Numbered from the stretch's first letter, positions 1-7,099 are shown. The stretch is DNA of 10,246 nucleotides from JBDSEG01 sp039920165 (GCA_039920165.1 JBDSEG010000272.1:1-10246), one strand, 5' to 3'. The notes: generated from the letters alone by a model not told the origin. Program-made: numbers and translations.

Positions 1-240
1 GGCTATGCCGGCATCGCCGACCTCGACCCGACCCGCATCGACCTCTACCTGGACGACGTGCACGTCGTCGTCGGTGGCGGACGCCACCCGTCGTATCGCG
101 AGGAAGACGGCCAGCGCGTCATGAAGCAGTCCGAGATCACGGTGCGGGTCGGCCTGCACCGCGGTGCGGCGCAGGCCACGGTGTGGACCTGCGACTTCAG
201 CGTCGAGTACGTGAAGATCAACGCCGACTACCGTAGTTGA
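1..240 (+). CDS. argJ: Bifunctional glutamate N-acetyltransferase / ornithine acetyltransferase ArgJ, C-terminal fragment
   Basis: The frame is open from the first base and ends at TGA 238-240, giving 79 residues of the C-terminus; the start lies outside the window. The stretch contains the segment IDLYLDDV, then SYREEDGQRVMKQSEITVRV, and the terminal INADYRS, all of which I recognise as the conserved C-terminal end of ArgJ. The family transfers the acetyl group from N-acetylornithine to glutamate (and in bifunctional members makes N-acetylglutamate from acetyl-CoA) in the cytoplasmic arginine pathway. The protein is made as a precursor that self-cleaves into alpha and beta chains; this piece belongs to the beta chain. 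An internal GTG at position 58 can be read as a start, but the homology runs straight through it, so it is not one. No downstream gene is coupled: the next credible start is 388 nt away. Confidence 0.93.
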   Translation, partial: GYAGIADLDPTRIDLYLDDVHVVVGGGRHPSYREEDGQRVMKQSEITVRVGLHRGAAQATVWTCDFSVEYVKINADYRS

Positions 241-257
241 CCCCAGAGAGGCGCCGC

Positions 258-284
258 CAGCGTCGTCGCATCGCCGCGACGCTG
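258..284 (+). terminator. Weak hairpin downstream of argJ, possible terminator
   Basis: An 8-bp perfect inverted repeat (258-265 with 277-284, 11-nt loop) lies 18 nt after the argJ stop. No T-run follows, so it is not a classical intrinsic terminator. It could be an mRNA 3'-end stabiliser or a Rho-assisted end. The position is suggestive, but the stem is short for such a GC-rich background. Confidence 0.25.
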
Positions 285-299
285 TCGGGCTTGCAGGAC

Positions 300-329
300 T
301 TGCCACGCCGCGCGCGGCGCGCTTAGGAT
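300..329 (+). promoter_or_regulatory. Possible sigma-70 promoter upstream of the MFS gene
   Basis: TTGCCA (300-305) and TAGGAT (324-329) are separated by 18 nt, each matching four of the six consensus bases. The spacer is almost entirely the GC palindrome at 306-319. A transcript starting near 336 would have a leader of about 290 nt before the MFS start, containing the hairpin cluster at 453-604. This was read by eye, so false positives are likely. Confidence 0.3.
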
Positions 330-509
330 CGCATCCCTCCTGCCCCGGATGCCCACGCCATGACCACCACCACCCACCTTCCTGCACGCAGCGCCTTCGT
401 CGGCGCGCGCGGGTCGGTCGTGGCCAGTGGCCCGGCCGTCGTCGCACCGGTCGCTTGCCGACTGGCGAGCACCGCAGGCTAGATCTCCCGGCGCCAGCTT
501 CCGACCGAA

Positions 510-535
510 GTTTCCGCTGAGACCTCAGCGGAAAC
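510..535. repeat. Perfect 12-bp inverted repeat (26-nt palindrome) upstream of the MFS gene
   Basis: The arms at 510-521 and 524-535 are exact reverse complements separated by only two bases (AC). A hairpin with a two-base loop is strained, so this could work as a dimeric-repressor operator as readily as an RNA hairpin. It sits 93 nt before the MFS start codon. MFS exporters are often controlled by local TetR- or MarR-type repressors, but no regulator gene is present in the window, so an operator role is inference. Confidence 0.6.
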
Positions 536-539
536 ACCG

Positions 540-604
540 GAACCCTGGTTCTTCCGCTGCATCGGGTCCACCGACCCGCCAGGGACGCTCCGAAGGAGCC
601 GTCC
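540..604. repeat. Run of three short hairpins in the MFS leader
   Basis: Three adjacent inverted repeats follow the palindrome: GAACC/GGTTC (540-544 with 547-551), CGGGTC/GACCCG with a four-base loop (563-568 with 573-578), and GGACGCTCC/GGAGCCGTCC with a GAA loop and one bulged base (583-591 with 595-604). The last ends 11 nt before the AAAGG ribosome binding site of the MFS gene. Together with 510-535 they make a nearly continuous chain of stems. Confidence 0.45.
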
Positions 605-628
605 GCAGACCGAAGAAAGGCCGCTTCC

Positions 629-1996
629 ATGAAAGCCCGGCTCTCGTCCCTGCGTCAGGGACTGCATGCGCATCTGGTCCTGCCGCCTGGCGACCTGTTG
701 CGCGATCCGACCTATCGACGCCTGTGGCTGTCGATCCTCATCAGCTCGTTCGGCGGGCAGGTGACGATGCTCGCGCTGCCGTTGACGGCGGCGGTGCTGC
801 TGCACGCGAGCCCGACCCAGATGGGCCTGCTGACGGCGATGGAGATCGCCCCGTTCGTGCTGTTCTCGCTGCCCTCGGGCGTGTGGCTCGACCGGGTGCG
901 CAAGCTGCCGGTCTATGTGTTCGGCGAGTACGTGATGGCGCTGGTGGTGGCCAGCGTGCCGCTTGCATGGTGGTTCGGCTGGCTGTCGATGGCCTGCCTT
1001 TACGTCGTGGGATTCGTCATCGGCAGCATCGCGACCACCGCCGGATCGGCGGCGCAGATCGTGCTCACGCAGGTGGTCGCACGCGATCGACTGGTCGAGG
1101 CGCACGCCAAGAATGCACTCGCGGGCTCGGGCTCCGAGGTCGCCGGACCGGCCGTGGCCGGCGCCTTGATCAAGCTCTTCGGCGCGCCGCTGGCGCTGCT
1201 GGTCGACGCGGTGATGCTGCTGGTGTCGGCCACCATCCTGCGCGGCATCGTGGTCGACGATAGGCCGGCCCGCGCGGCCAGCCGGCACTTCTGGCGCGAC
1301 CTGCGCTCGGGCCTGCGCTTTGTCACGGGCAACCCCTTGCTGGTGGCGCTGGCGGCCAGCGTGGGCGTCTGGCAGATGTGCCATCAGGCGGCGATGGTGG
1401 TGCAGATCCTGTTCGCGACCCGCACCCTGGGCCTGTCGGAGCAGGCGGTCGGCCTGAGCTACATGGCGATGGGCGGTGGCACCATCCTCGCCAGCGTGAT
1501 CGGCAATCGCATCAGCCGGCGCGTCGGCCCGGGGCCCTGCCTGGTGCTCGGCTTCGCCGTCTGCGCGGCGGGCTGGCTGCTGCTGGCGGTGGCGCCGGCC
1601 AACGCCTGGGGCGTGCTCGCCTTCGCGGTCATGCTGTTGCTGTTCTCGGCCGGCGCGGTGCTGGTGTTCATCAATTTCCTGGCGCTGCGCCAGGCGGTGA
1701 CGCCCACCCCGCTGCTCGGGCGCATGACGAGCACCATGCGCTGGCTGATCCTGCTGCCGGCGGGGCCCGGCGCGCTGCTCGGCGGCTGGCTCGGCGAACA
1801 CGTCGGCTTGCGAGCCGCGCTCGCGTTCGCCGGCACCGGTGCGGCGGTGCTGGCGCTGGTCGCATGGCGCGCGCCGGTGATCCGCAAGGTGACGGCCTTG
1901 CCGTTGCCGGAAAACATCGACGACTGGATCGGCGGTGAGGCGAGCGTGCAGCCGTCGACTGCGTTCGACTCAGCGCCCGATCCCGCCCGCGGGTGA
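629..1996 (+). CDS. MFS transporter, MFS_3/EntS-like (DHA3-type) exporter
   Basis: This is a 455-residue inner-membrane protein made mostly of long hydrophobic segments, with a predicted 10-12 membrane spans by eye starting around residue 33. After the second segment comes GVWLDRVRKLP (84-94), the loop 2-3 'motif A' typical of major facilitator proteins. The stretch around residues 159-180 (AHAKNALAGSGSEVAGPAVA) matches the pattern seen in the MFS_3/EntS/DHA3 exporters, which expel drugs or siderophores using the proton gradient. The substrate is not deducible. ATG 629 was chosen because AAAGG (616-620) lies 8 nt upstream and the N-terminus fits the family. The last 27 nt overlap the convergent ugpQ end. 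The terminal residues PDPARG and the TGA stop come from the first copy of a tandem 21-bp repeat (1977-2021), so the natural C-terminus may have been altered. Cytosolic loop about 207-230. Confidence 0.88.
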   Translation: MKARLSSLRQGLHAHLVLPPGDLLRDPTYRRLWLSILISSFGGQVTMLALPLTAAVLLHASPTQMGLLTAMEIAPFVLFSLPSGVWLDRVRKLPVYVFGEYVMALVVASVPLAWWFGWLSMACLYVVGFVIGSIATTAGSAAQIVLTQVVARDRLVEAHAKNALAGSGSEVAGPAVAGALIKLFGAPLALLVDAVMLLVSATILRGIVVDDRPARAASRHFWRDLRSGLRFVTGNPLLVALAASVGVWQMCHQAAMVVQILFATRTLGLSEQAVGLSYMAMGGGTILASVIGNRISRRVGPGPCLVLGFAVCAAGWLLLAVAPANAWGVLAFAVMLLLFSAGAVLVFINFLALRQAVTPTPLLGRMTSTMRWLILLPAGPGALLGGWLGEHVGLRAALAFAGTGAAVLALVAWRAPVIRKVTALPLPENIDDWIGGEASVQPSTAFDSAPDPARG

Positions 1997-2742
1997 GGTG
2001 CCGATCCCGCCCGCGGGTGAGAAACGGTCGACGGCGTCGGTCACGATGCCGTCGACCCCCAGCTCGACCAGCGCCTGCGCGCGCGCGGCATCGTTGACCG
2101 TGTAGACCAGTGCACGCAGCCGCGCGCCGTGCAGCCGCGCGACCAGCGCGGCGTCCATGCAGCGCTGGTTGCTGATGACGGCGACGCAGCCGAGTTCGGT
2201 CGCGACCTCGAACCAGCCCGGCCACAGGCCGTCGACCAGCAGGGCGCGGCGCAGCTGCGGCGCGGTCTCGCGCGCACCGGCCAGCGCCTCGGGTCGGAAC
2301 GAGCTCAGCAGCGGGGTCGTCTCGGCGCCGGCCCACAGGCGTGCCACCTCGGTCCCGACGACCTGGCCAGTGCGCGTCTCGGCGCCGGGCGTCGGCTTGA
2401 TCTCGAGGTCGAGCAGGTGGCCGTTGGCAAGGCACCAGCGCGCCACCGCCGCGAGGGCGGGGATGGATTCGCCGGCATAGGCCGGACCGTGCCAGCCACC
2501 CGCGTCGAGCTGGGACAGCTCGGACCACAGGCGCTCGCCAGCGATGCCGGCGCCGCTGGTGGTCCGTTCGAGGGTGTTGTCGTGCAGCAGGAACGGGACA
2601 CCGTCGGTGCTCAGCTTGACGTCGCACTCGAACGCGGTCTGGCCGTGCGACGCGCCGAGTCGGAACGCCGCCAGCGTGTTCTCGGGTGCCAGCTTGCCGG
2701 CGCCCCGGTGCGCGAACCAGAGCGGGTAAGGCCAGGCGTCCA

Positions 2743-2743
<1 letters not shown>
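1970..2743 (-). CDS. ugpQ: Cytoplasmic glycerophosphodiester phosphodiesterase UgpQ
   Basis: The protein has 257 residues in the GDPD fold (a TIM barrel). It hydrolyses glycerophosphodiesters to sn-glycerol-3-phosphate plus an alcohol, using a divalent metal. Visible motifs are HRG at 12-14 followed by PENT at 20-23, ECDVKLSTDG at 39-48 with metal ligands E39 and D41, the catalytic second histidine in HDNT (H54), and LDLEIKP with E114 as the third metal ligand. The C-terminal VYTVND...GVDGIVTD is also typical. No signal peptide is present, which fits the cytoplasmic UgpQ type rather than periplasmic GlpQ. Its ATG shares one base with the ugpC stop (TGATG), so translation is probably coupled; there is no separate Shine-Dalgarno. 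The last 16 residues, a double SPAGGIG, are encoded by the tandem repeat and are probably not part of the ancestral enzyme. Confidence 0.93.
1977..2021. repeat. Tandem duplication of a 21-bp GC-rich repeat at the convergent gene ends
   Basis: Two identical 21-bp copies (1977-1997 and 2001-2021) are separated by GTG, giving a 24-nt period. Each copy carries the 8-bp palindrome CCCGCGGG (1986-1993 and 2010-2017). The first copy supplies the last MFS codons and its TGA stop. Both copies are read on the other strand as the C-terminal tail of UgpQ. Because 24 is divisible by three, the duplication kept the ugpQ frame open. It may be a dispersed REP-like element or a short bidirectional terminator; no T-run is present. 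Confidence 0.8.
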
Positions 2744-3813
<1,070 letters not shown>

Positions 3814-3833
3814 GGGTGTCTTCGTTCGCTTTC

Positions 3834-4685
3834 TTATTTTTCGGTATCGACCAGGCCCTTGACGAACCACTTCTGCATCAGCATGACGACCAGCGCCGGC
3901 GGCAGCATGGCGAGGATGGCGGTGGCCATCACCAGGTTCCACTGCTGCGCCGAATCGCCGCCGCTGATCATCCGCTTGATGCCGATCACGACCGGGTACA
4001 TGTTCTCGTTGGTCGTGACCAGCAGCGGCCACAGGTACTGGTTCCAGCCGTAGATGAACTGGATGACGAAGAGCGCCGCGATGCTGGTCGCCGAGAGCGG
4101 CACCAGCACGTCCTTGAAGAATCGCATCGGCCCGGCGCCGTCCATGCGCGCCGCCTCGACCAGTTCGTCGGGCACCGTCATGAAGAACTGGCGGAACAAA
4201 AAGGTCGCGGTGGCCGATGCGATCAGCGGGATCGTCAGCCCGGCGTAGCTGTTGAGCATGCCGAGGTCGGAGACGACCTGGTAGGTAGGGAAGATGCGCA
4301 CCTCGACCGGCAGCATCAGGGTCACGAAGATGCACCAGAAGACGAGCTGCTTGAAAGGGAAGCGAAAGTAGACGATCGCGAAGGCGGAAAGCAGCGAGAT
4401 CGCGATCTTGCCGAGCGAGATGACAAGTGCGGAGACCAGGCTCACCCACATCATGCGGCCCACCGGCGCCGCAGAGCCCGGGCCGTGCTCGCTGCCCGTC
4501 AGCGCAGCGACATAGTTGTGCACGAACTGGTCACCGGGCAGCAGCGGCATCGGCGCCTGCACGATGTCTTGGGCGGTGTGGGTCGAGGCGACGAAGGTCA
4601 GGTAGACCGGAAAGGCGACGATCAGCACGCCGATCAGCAGCACCAAGTGCGACATCGCGGACAGGATCGGACGTCGTTCGACCAT
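3834..4685 (-). CDS. ugpE: Glycerol-3-phosphate ABC transporter permease UgpE
   Basis: This is a 283-residue inner-membrane permease that pairs with UgpA. About six hydrophobic segments are visible, beginning at about residues 13-33 and then from about 80 onward. The cytoplasmic coupling loop has the EAA motif, here EAARMDGAGP (177-186), which contacts UgpC. The stretches LMLPVEVRIFPT (123-134), FLFRQFFMTVPDELVEAA and FIYGWNQYLWPLL are close to E. coli UgpE as I remember it, as is the C-terminal GLVDTEK. The N-terminus MVERRP resembles the E. coli MIENRP, which supports ATG 4685. Its start overlaps the stop of a four-residue minicistron that begins at the ugpA stop. A ribosome site of its own is weak (GGATG about 8 nt upstream), so reinitiation after ugpA is likely. 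Confidence 0.95.
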   Translation of the reverse strand: MVERRPILSAMSHLVLLIGVLIVAFPVYLTFVASTHTAQDIVQAPMPLLPGDQFVHNYVAALTGSEHGPGSAAPVGRMMWVSLVSALVISLGKIAISLLSAFAIVYFRFPFKQLVFWCIFVTLMLPVEVRIFPTYQVVSDLGMLNSYAGLTIPLIASATATFLFRQFFMTVPDELVEAARMDGAGPMRFFKDVLVPLSATSIAALFVIQFIYGWNQYLWPLLVTTNENMYPVVIGIKRMISGGDSAQQWNLVMATAILAMLPPALVVMLMQKWFVKGLVDTEK

Positions 4686-4699
4686 CAGCAGGCATCCAT
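4685..4699 (-). other. Four-residue minicistron (MDAC) bridging ugpA and ugpE
   Basis: On the leftward strand the ugpA stop is part of TGATG, whose ATG (4699-4697) opens a frame encoding M-D-A-C and then TGA (4687-4685). That TGA is again part of a TGATG whose ATG is the ugpE start. An AAGG sits about 10 nt upstream of the minicistron ATG, a better position than for ugpE itself. It may act only as a stepping stone for ribosome reinitiation, or may be chance; no peptide function is claimed. Confidence 0.3.
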
Positions 4700-5586
4700 C
4701 AGTAATTGACCTTGTTCTCGATGAAGCGGAACTGGACCACCGTGAGCGTGACCACGATGATCATCAGCACCACCGACTGCGCCGCCGAGCCACCCAGGTC
4801 GAGCGCCTTGAAGCCGTCGTAATAGACCTTGTAGACCAGCACCGCCGTGTCCTTGCCCGGCCCGCCTTCGGTCGCGGCATCGATGATGCCGAAGGTGTCG
4901 AAGAAGGCGTAGACGATGTTGATCACCAGCAGGAAGAAGGTGGTCGGCGACAGCAGCGGAAAGATGATGGACCAGAAGCGCCGCCACGGGCCGGCGCCGT
5001 CGATCGCGGCGGCTTCGATCAGCGACTTGGGAATCGACGACAGGCCGGCCAGGAAGAACAAGAAGTTGTAGGAGATCTGCTTCCAGATCGCCGCCATCAC
5101 GATCAGCGCCATCGCATCGTTCGCGTTGAGCAGGCTGTTCCATGAGATGCCGGCCTGGCGCAGCGCGTACGAGACGACGCCGATGCTGGGCGCGAACATG
5201 AAGAGCCACAGCACGCCGGCCACCGCGGGTGCGACGGCATACGGCCAGATCAGCAGGGTCTTGTAGGCGAGCGCACCGCGCACGATCCGGTCGGCGAATA
5301 CCGCGAGCACGAGCGAGATGACGATGCCGCCCACCGCCACCAGCAGCGAGAAGACCGCCGTCGTCTTGAACGACTCGATGTAGCTCGGGTCCGAGAAGAT
5401 GCGCTGGAAATTGGCGAAGCCGACCCACTCGGTGCTGATGCCGAACGCGTCCTGCTGCTGCAGCGACTGGAGGATCGCCTGTGCGGCCGGCCAGAAGAAG
5501 AACACGCCGATCACCAGCGCCTGGGGCGCGATCAGCGCCCAGGGCAGCCAGCTCGAACGAAAGACCACCCGCTTCTCAGTTGCCAC
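4699..5586 (-). CDS. ugpA: Glycerol-3-phosphate ABC transporter permease UgpA
   Basis: This 295-residue inner-membrane permease is the partner of UgpE. Hydrophobic segments are visible from about residue 13, with clear ones at about 77-97, 110-132 and 160-182. The coupling loop has EAAAIDGAGP (191-200), the EAA motif that docks on UgpC. LLIWPYAVAPAVAGVLW (111-127), KQISYNFLFFLAGL and VYAFFDTFGIIDAATEGGPG are near-identical in style to E. coli UgpA. The start codon is GTG (5586-5584). The N-terminus VVFRSSWLPW aligns with VFRSRWLPY of the E. coli protein, and an in-frame stop (5620-5622) lies upstream with no ATG between. No Shine-Dalgarno is visible before the GTG. It is 113 nt downstream of ugpB, a gap filled with three hairpins, suggesting lower expression than the binding protein. 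Confidence 0.94.
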   Translation of the reverse strand: MATEKRVVFRSSWLPWALIAPQALVIGVFFFWPAAQAILQSLQQQDAFGISTEWVGFANFQRIFSDPSYIESFKTTAVFSLLVAVGGIVISLVLAVFADRIVRGALAYKTLLIWPYAVAPAVAGVLWLFMFAPSIGVVSYALRQAGISWNSLLNANDAMALIVMAAIWKQISYNFLFFLAGLSSIPKSLIEAAAIDGAGPWRRFWSIIFPLLSPTTFFLLVINIVYAFFDTFGIIDAATEGGPGKDTAVLVYKVYYDGFKALDLGGSAAQSVVLMIIVVTLTVVQFRFIENKVNY

Positions 5587-5612
5587 GTCGCGTCGTCGTA
5601 TTGGTATTTGCC

Positions 5613-5633
5613 CCTTCCCTCACGGAGGGAAGG
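5613..5633. repeat. 9-bp hairpin upstream of ugpA, REP-like
   Basis: CCTTCCCTC (5613-5621) and GAGGGAAGG (5625-5633) are perfect reverse complements around a three-base loop. The surrounding purine/pyrimidine-rich block (5611-5646) resembles dispersed GC-rich repeats that I associate with GC-rich proteobacterial genomes, but copy number cannot be judged here. No T-run follows on the ugp strand. Confidence 0.5.
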
Positions 5634-5662
5634 CGGGGAAGGGAGCGATCCTGTCGGCTGCC

Positions 5663-5681
5663 CCGGCCGCGATGCGGCCGG
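5663..5681. repeat. 8-bp GC hairpin in the ugpB-ugpA gap
   Basis: CCGGCCGC (5663-5670) and GCGGCCGG (5674-5681) form a perfect stem with a three-base loop. It abuts the palindrome at 5682-5720 with no spacer. In the ugp mRNA the two stems would stack directly after the ugpB stop and could shield the ugpB message from 3' exonucleases. Confidence 0.55.
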
Positions 5682-5720
5682 CAGGCAGCGAACAAGTCCT
5701 CAGGACTTGTTCGCTGCCTG
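5682..5720. repeat. Perfect 19-bp inverted repeat centred on the ugpB stop codon
   Basis: Arms 5682-5700 and 5702-5720 are exact reverse complements with one central base (5701). That base is the middle of the ugpB TGA stop (5702-5700). One arm is the last six sense codons of ugpB plus the first base of the stop; the other is their inverted copy just downstream. In mRNA this makes a very stable stem, which would lie where ribosomes terminate. Candidate role: partial termination or stabilisation of ugpB mRNA relative to ugpAECQ. Confidence 0.85.
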
Positions 5721-7013
5721 GAAGCGTTCGAGCTGCTCGTTGCCGCGCTTGACGGCCTTGTCGAGCGCCTCTTTCGCGGACGCCTTGCCGGCCCACACCT
5801 GTTCGAGTTCCTCGTCGATGATGCTGCGGATCTGGAGGAAGTTGCCGAGGCGGATCCCGCGCGACTTGTCGGTCGTCTTGCGGATCATCTGGTTCACCGC
5901 GACGTCGGCGCCCGGATTTTCCTTATAGAAACCGCTTTGCTCGGTCAGCTTGAAGGCGTCCGTCGTGATCGGCAGGTAGCCGGTGCGCTTGTGGCTGGCC
6001 GACTGGACTTCCGGGTTCGACAGGTAGTTGAAGAACGAGGCCACCCCCTTGTAGTGCTCGGGCGTCTTGCCGGCCATCACCCACAGGCTGGCACCGCCGA
6101 TGACCGTGTTCTGCGGCGCGCCCGGGACGTCCTGGTAATACGGCAGGGGAGCCACGCCGTAGGCGAACTTGGCATTTTTCTTGATATTGCCGAGCAGCCC
6201 GGCCGAGCCAGTGATCATGGCGCATTCGCCCGACGGGAAGGTGGCGTCGGCCTTGTTGTCGCGACCCTTGTAAACGAACAGGCCCTGCTTGGCCATGTTC
6301 TCCAGGTCCTGGATGTGACGCACCTGCAGCGGGCCGTTGAAGGTGAGGCGGGTATCGATCCCGTTCATGCCGTTGCCCTTGGTCGCGAACTCGACGTTGT
6401 GCCAGGCCGAGAAGCTCTCGAGCTGGGTCCAGCTGACCCAGCTGGTGGTGAACGGGCAGGCGTGACCGCTCGCCTTCAGCTTGGCGGCGGCAATCGCCAC
6501 CTCGGCCCAGGTCACCGGCGCCTTGTTGGGGTCGAGTCCCGCGGCCTTGAAGGCATCCTTGTTGTAATAGAAGATCGTCGTCGAGCTGTTGAACGGCATG
6601 CTGAGCATCTGGCCGTTCGGCGCGGTGTAGTAGCCGGCGACGGCCGAGACGTACGAGCCCTGGTCAAATTTCAGGCCCGAGTCCTTCATGACCTTGCCGA
6701 CCGGCACGATCGCACCTTTGCTGGCCATCATGTTGGCGGTGCCGACCTCTTGCACCTGCAGGATGTCGGGCGCGTTGCCCGAGCGGAACGCGGCGATGCC
6801 GGCGGTCAGCGTCTCGGCGTAGCTGCCCTTGAAAGTCGGCGTGACCTTGTAGTCCTTCTGGCTCTCGTTGTAGCCCTTGGCCAGGTCGTTGACCCATTCG
6901 CCGAGCGGGCCGCCCATGGCATGCCACCACTGGATTTCGGTCTGGGCGTGGGCGGGCGTGGCGAATGCCAGCGCGAGGACGCCCGAAGCCAGGGCAAGGG
7001 ATTTGATTTGCAT
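5700..7013 (-). CDS. ugpB: Periplasmic glycerol-3-phosphate binding protein UgpB
   Basis: This is a 437-residue extracellular solute-binding protein (family 1 fold). It captures sn-glycerol-3-phosphate or glycerophosphodiesters in the periplasm and delivers them to UgpA/UgpE. The N-terminus is a classic Sec signal peptide (MQIK, hydrophobic core 5-19, cleavage probably after AHA at 21-23). The mature protein begins QTEIQWWHAMGG, and the stretches GIAAFRSGNAPDILQV, MPFNSST (139-145), IGGASLWVM (305-313), TGYLPIT, GFYKENPGAD and IRLGN follow E. coli UgpB closely. Pocket residues reported for the E. coli protein (a Tyr, a Glu, two Ser, a Gly and an Arg) have plausible equivalents at Y65, E89, S144, S270, G307 and R388; this mapping is from memory. 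ATG 7013 is preferred over one 30 nt upstream because of the signal peptide and a good GGAG site. It is the first gene of the operon. Confidence 0.96.
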   Translation of the reverse strand: MQIKSLALASGVLALAFATPAHAQTEIQWWHAMGGPLGEWVNDLAKGYNESQKDYKVTPTFKGSYAETLTAGIAAFRSGNAPDILQVQEVGTANMMASKGAIVPVGKVMKDSGLKFDQGSYVSAVAGYYTAPNGQMLSMPFNSSTTIFYYNKDAFKAAGLDPNKAPVTWAEVAIAAAKLKASGHACPFTTSWVSWTQLESFSAWHNVEFATKGNGMNGIDTRLTFNGPLQVRHIQDLENMAKQGLFVYKGRDNKADATFPSGECAMITGSAGLLGNIKKNAKFAYGVAPLPYYQDVPGAPQNTVIGGASLWVMAGKTPEHYKGVASFFNYLSNPEVQSASHKRTGYLPITTDAFKLTEQSGFYKENPGADVAVNQMIRKTTDKSRGIRLGNFLQIRSIIDEELEQVWAGKASAKEALDKAVKRGNEQLERFQAANKS

Positions 7014-7019
7014 GAATAA

Positions 7020-7024
7020 CTCCG
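7020..7024 (-). promoter_or_regulatory. Ribosome binding site of ugpB
   Basis: CGGAG on the leftward strand lies 6 nt before ATG 7013. It is the best Shine-Dalgarno in the operon and rules in favour of the 437-residue form over a 447-residue form starting at 7043. The contrast with the site-less GTG of ugpA fits high synthesis of the binding protein. Confidence 0.75.
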
Positions 7025-7064
7025 TGAAATGAAGGCCGGCCACCAGGAGCCGGGCGCGAGAGTG

Positions 7065-7087
7065 GCGCGGCTTCGTGACAGCCGCGC
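7065..7087 (-). promoter_or_regulatory. Hairpin in the ugpB 5' leader
   Basis: GCGCGGCT (7065-7072) and AGCCGCGC (7080-7087) are perfect reverse complements around a seven-base loop. If the promoter at 7100-7128 is right, the stem lies within the first about 30 nt of the ugp transcript and could stabilise its 5' end. It could equally be a DNA-binding site just downstream of the start point. The loop and flank include CTGTCAC, resembling half of a PhoB site, but the second half is missing. Confidence 0.4.
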
Positions 7088-7099
7088 TTCGGGTGGCGA

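Larger units (their letters stand above)
241..628. other. Non-coding spacer between argJ and the MFS gene, rich in inverted repeats
   Basis: This 388-nt stretch has no convincing gene. It holds a weak hairpin after argJ (258-284), a 14-bp self-complementary GC block (306-319), a possible sigma-70 promoter (300-329), a G-U-containing hairpin (453-459 with 464-470), a perfect 26-nt palindrome (510-535), and three further small hairpins up to 604. The 40-codon reading frame at 360-482 has no ribosome binding site and no recognisable product. The density of palindromes between 453 and 604 suggests either a structured 5' leader for the MFS gene or an array of protein-binding sites. Confidence 0.6.

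Noticed and set aside
306..319. 14-bp self-complementary GC block as a functional operator
   Set aside because: Alternating GC runs like this arise easily in such GC-rich DNA; there is no second copy and the only context is a weak promoter guess.
360..482. Small rightward reading frame of 40 codons starting MTTTTHLPARS between argJ and the MFS gene
   Set aside because: No Shine-Dalgarno, no recognisable domain, alanine/valine/arginine-rich composition expected from random GC-rich DNA. It lies just downstream of a possible promoter, so a leader peptide cannot be excluded, but nothing in the sequence supports one.
479..1801. Long leftward open frame opposite the MFS gene, with many His/Gln/Arg residues
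   Set aside because: It is the complement of a well-supported membrane-protein gene; the charged, low-complexity product is the usual antisense shadow of GC-rich coding DNA. Similar antisense frames at 2129-3136, 5481-7019 and 7456-9279 were rejected for the same reason.
1986..2017. CCCGCGGG palindromes as a strong intrinsic bidirectional terminator between the MFS gene and ugpQ
   Set aside because: The stems are only 4 bp per arm, with no loop and no T-run on either side; a terminator is not supported by sequence.
3814..4449. N-terminal extension of UgpC to a 568-residue protein
   Set aside because: The extra 212 residues lie over ugpE in another frame and show no family resemblance. The conserved UgpC start is at 3813 and gives the normal 356 residues.
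7014..7043. Alternative ugpB start 10 codons upstream
   Set aside because: It would place MAGLHFTELF before the signal peptide, and the good GGAG site would then be inside the coding region.
7075..7081. CTGTCAC on the leftward strand as a PhoB box
   Set aside because: The second 7-bp repeat expected 11 nt away is absent in both directions, and the site would lie downstream of the predicted transcription start.
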